Positions 12,445 through 16,225 of a DNA stretch of 16,225 bases are shown here, in pieces. Under the pieces are notes generated by a model. The model had not been told where the DNA came from, did no database searches, and worked only from the letters and a program-made list of their open reading frames with translations. Source of the stretch: Chloroflexota bacterium (GTDB lineage Bacteria; Chloroflexota; Anaerolineae; JACRMK01); NCBI GenBank assembly GCA_016200765.1, contig JACQEC010000241.1:1-16225 (forward strand), given 5' to 3'. Numbering within the stretch: position 1 is the stretch's first letter; every line of letters starts with the position of its first letter. Made by a program: the position numbers and the translations under genes.

Positions 12445-14394
12445 GGGTGTCGGACATGGGTGGCCGTTGCCGCGGTGCAGTTGATAGGCGACATCCGTGA
12501 CCACCACGTGATCCATTTGCTGTAAGGCCAGCTTGAACACAATCGAGCTGTTCTGGTGCAGGACGTGCTCCCAGTAACTATCAAAGGTGATCTGGCTTAG
12601 AATCACATGCACAAAGGCATCCGGATTCTGCTGTAAATAGTCGTTGATATAGTGAACGAGCGGCTGGGTCAGGCTGCGATAAGGCGATTCCAGAATAATC
12701 AAGGGCGGCGCATCGGGGACGCGCTCCTGCCACTTCTGCGCGACCTGCTCCGCCTTTTCTGGATTGATGGCGATGTGCACCGGCTCCCATGGCTCATGCG
12801 TTGACTTCACAAAATTGACCATGCGCAGGGTGGCGGCATGAACATCGTCAATCAACAGCAACGTCTTCAGCGCGTGTTCGCGCACCTCTTTCTGCTTGCC
12901 CCGCAAACTCAACTCGCGCGCCACGCCTTCGTAATGATGGTGGATGCGGAAGAAGAAGAGAACCAGCGTCGGAATGAGAACCACGACGATCCACGCGCCG
13001 TAGGGGAACTTCGTCACCGTAAAGATAACCATGACGATGAAACTCGCCAACGCGCCGATGGCGTTGATCGCCAGCCGGGACCACCAGTGCCGGTCGTAGG
13101 TCAACGATGAGCCTCGCGTTTTGACGACCTGACCGGGTTGAAGTTTCGCAATTTTCCACCAGCGCACGACCATGCCCGTCTGCGACAGCGTGAACGAGAG
13201 GAACACGCCAATCGCATAGAGCGGAATCAACGCCGAGACATCGGCCTGAAAGACGACAATCAACAGCGAAGCCAACAGCGCCAGCAGCGTGATGCCCCAC
13301 GAGAACACGAGGCGATGACCGCGAAAGGTCAGCTGGCGCGGCAAGAAGCGGTCACCGGCTTGCAGCGCGGCCAGGCGCGGGAAGTCGGCAAAAGAGGTAT
13401 TGGCGGCCATGATCAGGATCAGCGTGGTCGCGGCGATGGCCATCAAATAGAGCGGCGTGCCCATGCCCAGGACGGTCCGCGCCAGTTGGGAAACGACCGT
13501 CTCTTCGGCAGACGGGACGGCGCCGATCTGGTGGGCAAGCGCCGTGACGCTAAGGAAGGTCGCCATCAAGATGCCGCTCATCCACAGCATGGTGGTCGCG
13601 GCGTTCTGACTCTTCGGGTCTTTGAACGCCGTGATGCCATTCGAGATGGCTTCGACGCCGGTCAAGGCCGTACAGCCGCTCGAAAACGCGTGCAGGATCA
13701 GGAACAGCGACAGGGCGGTGTTGGCCTCGGTCGCTATGCGCACCCCTTCAACCGTCGGCAGACTGCCTGTGAACCAACGGAAGAAACCGAGGCCCAGGGT
13801 CAAGCCCATCATCGCAAGGAAGAAGTACGTCGGCAGCGCAAAAATGCGGCCTGACTCCTTCACGCCGCGCAGGTTCACAACGGCCATAAACGCGATGATC
13901 GCCAGCGACAGTTCCACCCGCCACGGCAGTAAGGCCGGAAAGGCCGAGGCGATCTGCGCCACGCCCGAGGCGACACTGACCGAGACGGTGAGAACATAGT
14001 CGGTCATCAAGGACGCGCCTGCCGTCAGCGCGGCGCCCTCCCCCAGATTATCACGCGCGACGATATAAGCGCCGCCGCCGCTGGGGTAGGCAAAGATGGT
14101 CTGGCGGTAGGAGAAGGTCAGGATAATGAGCAACAGCGAGATCGCGCCGGCAATCGGCAGGGACAGGCTGAAAGAGGCCACCCCGGCGGCGGCCAGCACG
14201 AGCAGAATCTCGTCGGTGGCATAGGCCACGGACGACAGCGCGTCGGAAGCGAAGACCGCCAGGCCCACGGCTTTGCCGATGGCCTGATGCGACATCTCCT
14301 CTGTTTCCAGCGCGCGTCCGAGCAGCCGGCTTTGGATCGAGTGATGCTGGCGGGCAGCTGCCTGTAGTTCGAGGGGTTTAACCAGAGTTGCCAT
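12433..14394 (-). CDS. KimA-type high-affinity potassium importer (APC superfamily)
   Basis: Inner-membrane transporter of 653 residues that brings K+ into the cell with protons. About twelve hydrophobic segments span roughly 41-480, followed by a cytosolic C-terminal domain of about 150 residues resembling universal-stress-protein folds. It aligns by eye with Bacillus subtilis KimA (YdaO): SDALSSVAY (50-58), YPSGGGAYIV (103-112), TDYVLTVSVS (131-140), SSGCTALTGVEAISN (238-252). Residues described for KimA (D36, Y43, D117, Y118, S125, E233, as I recall) fall at D51, Y58, D132, Y133, S140 and E248, a constant shift of 15. Bacillus KimA is shut by c-di-AMP; whether this one is cannot be told. 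It starts 5 nt after the receiver gene, with KdpDE-like regulators upstream, which supports a potassium role. Its last codons and stop lie in heptamer repeats. Confidence 0.88.
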   Translation of the reverse strand: MATLVKPLELQAAARQHHSIQSRLLGRALETEEMSHQAIGKAVGLAVFASDALSSVAYATDEILLVLAAAGVASFSLSLPIAGAISLLLIILTFSYRQTIFAYPSGGGAYIVARDNLGEGAALTAGASLMTDYVLTVSVSVASGVAQIASAFPALLPWRVELSLAIIAFMAVVNLRGVKESGRIFALPTYFFLAMMGLTLGLGFFRWFTGSLPTVEGVRIATEANTALSLFLILHAFSSGCTALTGVEAISNGITAFKDPKSQNAATTMLWMSGILMATFLSVTALAHQIGAVPSAEETVVSQLARTVLGMGTPLYLMAIAATTLILIMAANTSFADFPRLAALQAGDRFLPRQLTFRGHRLVFSWGITLLALLASLLIVVFQADVSALIPLYAIGVFLSFTLSQTGMVVRWWKIAKLQPGQVVKTRGSSLTYDRHWWSRLAINAIGALASFIVMVIFTVTKFPYGAWIVVVLIPTLVLFFFRIHHHYEGVARELSLRGKQKEVREHALKTLLLIDDVHAATLRMVNFVKSTHEPWEPVHIAINPEKAEQVAQKWQERVPDAPPLIILESPYRSLTQPLVHYINDYLQQNPDAFVHVILSQITFDSYWEHVLHQNSSIVFKLALQQMDHVVVTDVAYQLHRGNGHPCPTPADG

Positions 14395-14399
14395 AGCCG

Positions 14400-14849
14400 T
14401 TATCTGCCCCGCACCATCTGCGCCTTGTCAGGCAAATGCAAATGGGTGAACAGTTCGCCGACGTCAAACGGCTTGCGCAGGAAGTGAACGGTTGCCAGTT
14501 TCTGCGCCTCACCCGGCGCAGGCAGCGCGTACGTCAATACGACCACCGGCACTTGACGACGATTGGCGCTTTGCAGTGATGCCGCCCAGCGCAGGTCGGC
14601 GTCGAGCGCAACCACCACGCCATCGGTGAGACTATCGCCCAACGATTCGACGACTCGCTCCGGCTCGCGCTTGAGGCTCACAATGCAACCCAGCCGGCAG
14701 AGCGTGCGCACGAGAACGGAGCGCAGAGCCGGGTCAGGCTCCATTAACACGATGCGCCGGCGCTCGGCGAAGCGCTCCTCGCCTTCAGCGGGCGGCAAGT
14801 GGGCGAGCGGAACGGCCGGTCGCAGGGGTGTGTAAACGTCTGTATTCAT
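14400..14849 (-). CDS. Stand-alone response-regulator receiver domain protein
   Basis: Cytosolic protein of 149 residues with one receiver domain (about 32-140) and no output domain. The core landmarks are present: acidic E37 and D39 after the first strand (VLMEPDP), phospho-acceptor candidate D83 (VVVALDADL), T106 (PVVVLTY) and K126 (FLRKPF). The usual acidic pair is E-P-D, so it is atypical but may still be phosphorylated. The first 30 residues are Pro-rich and not part of the domain. I chose ATG 14849 because GAGGAG lies 6 nt upstream; a start 36 nt earlier has no ribosome site. It lies 5 nt before kimA on the same strand, so the two are probably co-transcribed. It could relay or buffer phosphate from the nearby KdpD-like kinase, or bind the transporter; both are inference. 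Confidence 0.8.
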   Translation of the reverse strand: MNTDVYTPLRPAVPLAHLPPAEGEERFAERRRIVLMEPDPALRSVLVRTLCRLGCIVSLKREPERVVESLGDSLTDGVVVALDADLRWAASLQSANRRQVPVVVLTYALPAPGEAQKLATVHFLRKPFDVGELFTHLHLPDKAQMVRGR

Positions 14850-14935
14850 CAACGACTCCTCGCGTGGGTTGACCTCTGCAACCATCTTAAGCCAAGCCGG
14901 CTAAAATTCCGCTAAACGCCCCCTAAAGAAAAGCC
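14850..14935 (-). promoter_or_regulatory. Leader/promoter region of the receiver-kimA pair
   Basis: This spacer lies between the terminator of the KdpE-like gene and the receiver gene and must hold the promoter of the receiver-kimA unit. TTAAGAT on the minus strand near 14890 could be a -10 box, but no good -35 sits at 16-18 nt. Repeated TTTAG-type words (14911-14927) may be regulator sites. I cannot define the promoter with confidence. Confidence 0.3.
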
Positions 14936-14968
14936 AAAAATCCCGCATGAGCAGCCATTCATGCGGGA
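14936..14968 (-). terminator. Intrinsic terminator after the KdpE-like gene
   Basis: On the minus strand TCCCGCATGA (14968-14959) pairs exactly with TCATGCGGGA (14950-14941) around an 8-nt loop, followed at once by five T (14940-14936). It lies 25 nt past the stop of the regulator gene and separates it from the receiver-kimA unit. Confidence 0.92.
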
Positions 14969-14993
14969 TACCGGCGTGGATTGCGCGCGTTCG

Positions 14994-15692
14994 TTACGAT
15001 TCGCCCTTAAAGCGATAGCCCACACCCGGCTCGGACAGGATGAATTGGGGATGCGCGGGGTCGTCCTCCAGTTTTTTGCGCAAATGGCCGATATACACAT
15101 GCAGGTACTCGGCCTCGTCGCCGTACTCGGGCCCCCAGACTTTTTGCAGAAGCGCACGGTGCGTCAACACCTTGCCCGCGCTGTCCACCAACGCCTTCAA
15201 CAGGTCGAATTCCTTCGGCGTCAATTTCACCTCCTCGCCATGACGGATGACGACGCGCGCTTCCCAATCAATGCGCAGCGGCCCGGACTCAAAAGCGGGC
15301 GGCGCGTGGTTGGCTCCCCGCTCTGCATGACGCAGCGCGACACGGATGCGCGCCAGTAACTCGTCCAGGCTGAACGGCTTGACCAGATAATCATCCGCGC
15401 CGAGGTCGAGCGCCTCAACCTTGTCGCGGTCGCTCTCGCGCACCGAGAGCACAATGATCGGCATGGCTGACCGCTCGCGCACGCGCCGCACGACTTCAAA
15501 ACCATCCATCGGCGACATCGCCAGGTCGAGAATCATCAGGTCGGGCGACTCGCTCGCGATCGCGTTGAGCGCGCCCTCGCCGTCGGATGCGCTCAGCACG
15601 CTGTAGCCGCCCGCCCGCAGGCCCGCCCGCAGGGTGCGCACAATCTGGGGCTCGTCGTCCACAATCAGCACGCGAATGGAACGACTAGCCAT
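14994..15692 (-). CDS. KdpE-like OmpR-family response regulator
   Basis: DNA-binding response regulator of 232 residues. The receiver domain (about 6-118) has D12 and D13, phospho-acceptor D56 (MILDLAM), S83 and K105 (LVKPF). The C-terminal winged helix (about 135-230) includes LTPKEFDLLKALVDSAGKVLT and a stretch typical of KdpE: WGPEYGDEAEYLHVYIGHLR, KLEDDPAHPQF and EPGVGYRF. KdpE proteins switch on potassium uptake genes. No kdpFABC is in the window; the K+ importer KimA lies 0.6 kb downstream and may be the target. I prefer the ATG at 15692, which overlaps the kinase stop by 8 nt; a TTG 18 nt upstream is possible but lies further inside the kinase gene. The strong terminator after it ends the kinase-regulator operon. 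Confidence 0.88.
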   Translation of the reverse strand: MASRSIRVLIVDDEPQIVRTLRAGLRAGGYSVLSASDGEGALNAIASESPDLMILDLAMSPMDGFEVVRRVRERSAMPIIVLSVRESDRDKVEALDLGADDYLVKPFSLDELLARIRVALRHAERGANHAPPAFESGPLRIDWEARVVIRHGEEVKLTPKEFDLLKALVDSAGKVLTHRALLQKVWGPEYGDEAEYLHVYIGHLRKKLEDDPAHPQFILSEPGVGYRFKGES

Positions 15693-16225
15693 TCTCAGGC
15701 ACCGGTTCAACCTTGAGCGGCAACAAGAATTTCACCGTCGTCCCTTCGCCCGGCCGGCTGCTGATCCACGCCTGTCCACCGTGCGCTTCCACGAAGCCCT
15801 TGACAATCGAAAGGCCCAGCCCACTGCCGGTGGTACGGCCGCTGTTGGCGGCGCGATAAAACTTGTCAAAGACAGCCGATTGCGCTTCCGGCGGAATCCC
15901 GCGCCCCTGGTCGCTCACGCCAATCTCGACGAAGCCGCCGACCTGGCGCGCGCTGATGGACAGCTCGGAGCCGCGCGGCGAGTATTTGATGGCGTTGTCA
16001 ATCAGGTTGGTCATAATCTGCTCGAACGCCGCGTAATCGAGCAACACCGGCGGCAGACCCGGCGGAATGTCCGCCTTCAGCTTGTGCATCTGCGTGCGAG
16101 GCGCTAAACGGCGCAGCACGGAATCCATGACCTCCGGCAGGCCATATTCTCTCTTCTGCAATTGCAGCGCGCCGGCCTCGATGCGCGACATGCTCAACAA
16201 GTTGCCAATCACCTGGTTCAGGCGA
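15685..16225 (-). CDS. Sensor histidine kinase, C-terminal part (KdpD-like), cut by the window end
   Basis: The C-terminal 179 or so residues of a histidine kinase; the rest lies beyond the right edge, since the frame is open to 16225 and reads RLNQVIGNLLSMSRIEAG, the end of the dimerisation helix pair. The phospho-acceptor His is outside the window. The catalytic domain is complete: N box NLIDNAIKYSP, G1 box DQGRGIP, F box FDKFYR, G2 box GSGLGLSIVKGF and the closing PGEGTTVKFLLP. The N-box region (LDYAAFEQIMTNLIDNA) resembles KdpD. The GTG at 16212 is only an internal codon. The stop overlaps the KdpE-like start by 8 nt, so kinase and regulator are translationally coupled partners. Whether it carries the KdpD and USP sensor domains cannot be seen here. 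Confidence 0.88.
   Translation of the reverse strand, partial: RLNQVIGNLLSMSRIEAGALQLQKREYGLPEVMDSVLRRLAPRTQMHKLKADIPPGLPPVLLDYAAFEQIMTNLIDNAIKYSPRGSELSISARQVGGFVEIGVSDQGRGIPPEAQSAVFDKFYRAANSGRTTGSGLGLSIVKGFVEAHGGQAWISSRPGEGTTVKFLLPLKVEPVPENG

Overview
The window looks like chromosomal DNA of a GC-rich bacterium, most likely a member of Chloroflexota (Anaerolineae-like). This is inferred from the gene mix: Pro/Thr-linker surface proteins, two GT-C type membrane glycosyltransferases, PepF, DinB, SHOCT, KimA and a KdpDE-like pair. The two tRNA genes do not encode CCA. No single marker fixes the taxon. No mobile-element genes, CRISPR array or rRNA were seen.

Layout. (1) 289-2774, minus strand: three tandem paralogues of an exported, surface-anchored protein of unknown function. 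Copies 1 and 2 share an N-terminal membrane anchor and an almost identical 136-bp upstream spacer. Copy 3 carries a lipoprotein signal instead and is a mosaic of copies 1 and 2. This block looks less GC-rich than the rest. (2) 3006-6345, minus strand: a sulfur-handling cluster in the order ArsR-type regulator, three DsrE-family proteins, a two-segment membrane protein with a SHOCT tail, and a sulfide:quinone oxidoreductase-like flavoprotein (SQR). A textbook sigma70 promoter (TTGACA-N17-TATAAT) precedes it, with AT-rich inverted-repeat DNA where an ArsR operator would be expected. (3) 6439-6688, plus strand: a promoter, tRNA-Gly(TCC), a CAT-anticodon tRNA best read as tRNA-Ile2, and a terminator. 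(4) 6715-8427, plus strand: oligoendopeptidase F. (5) 8429-12369: a DinB-family protein and a membrane glycosyltransferase on the minus strand, divergent from a second membrane glycosyltransferase on the plus strand. (6) 12433-16225, minus strand: a KdpD-like histidine kinase (cut by the window end), a KdpE-like regulator, a strong terminator, a stand-alone receiver protein and a KimA-type potassium importer. This last block reads as a potassium-homeostasis locus.

The most notable point is the SQR gene. Its frame is interrupted by one UGA at codon 339, exactly where the family has its second redox-active cysteine. The family-typical C-terminus continues in the same frame for 71 codons. The rest of the protein has a single cysteine, C156, at the other catalytic position. 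A hairpin with a G-containing apical loop starts within the bacterial SECIS distance range after the UGA. The simplest exciting reading is a selenocysteine-containing SQR, with an active site of Cys156 paired to Sec339. The plain alternative is a nonsense mutation or a sequencing error.

Other items worth a second look are a 39-bp in-frame palindromic insertion with 8-bp direct repeats inside glycosyltransferase 1, a cysteine-free DsrE paralogue, a MITE-like palindrome and a 15-bp perfect hairpin inside the sulfur cluster, and the heptamer repeats between convergent genes at about 12.4 kb.
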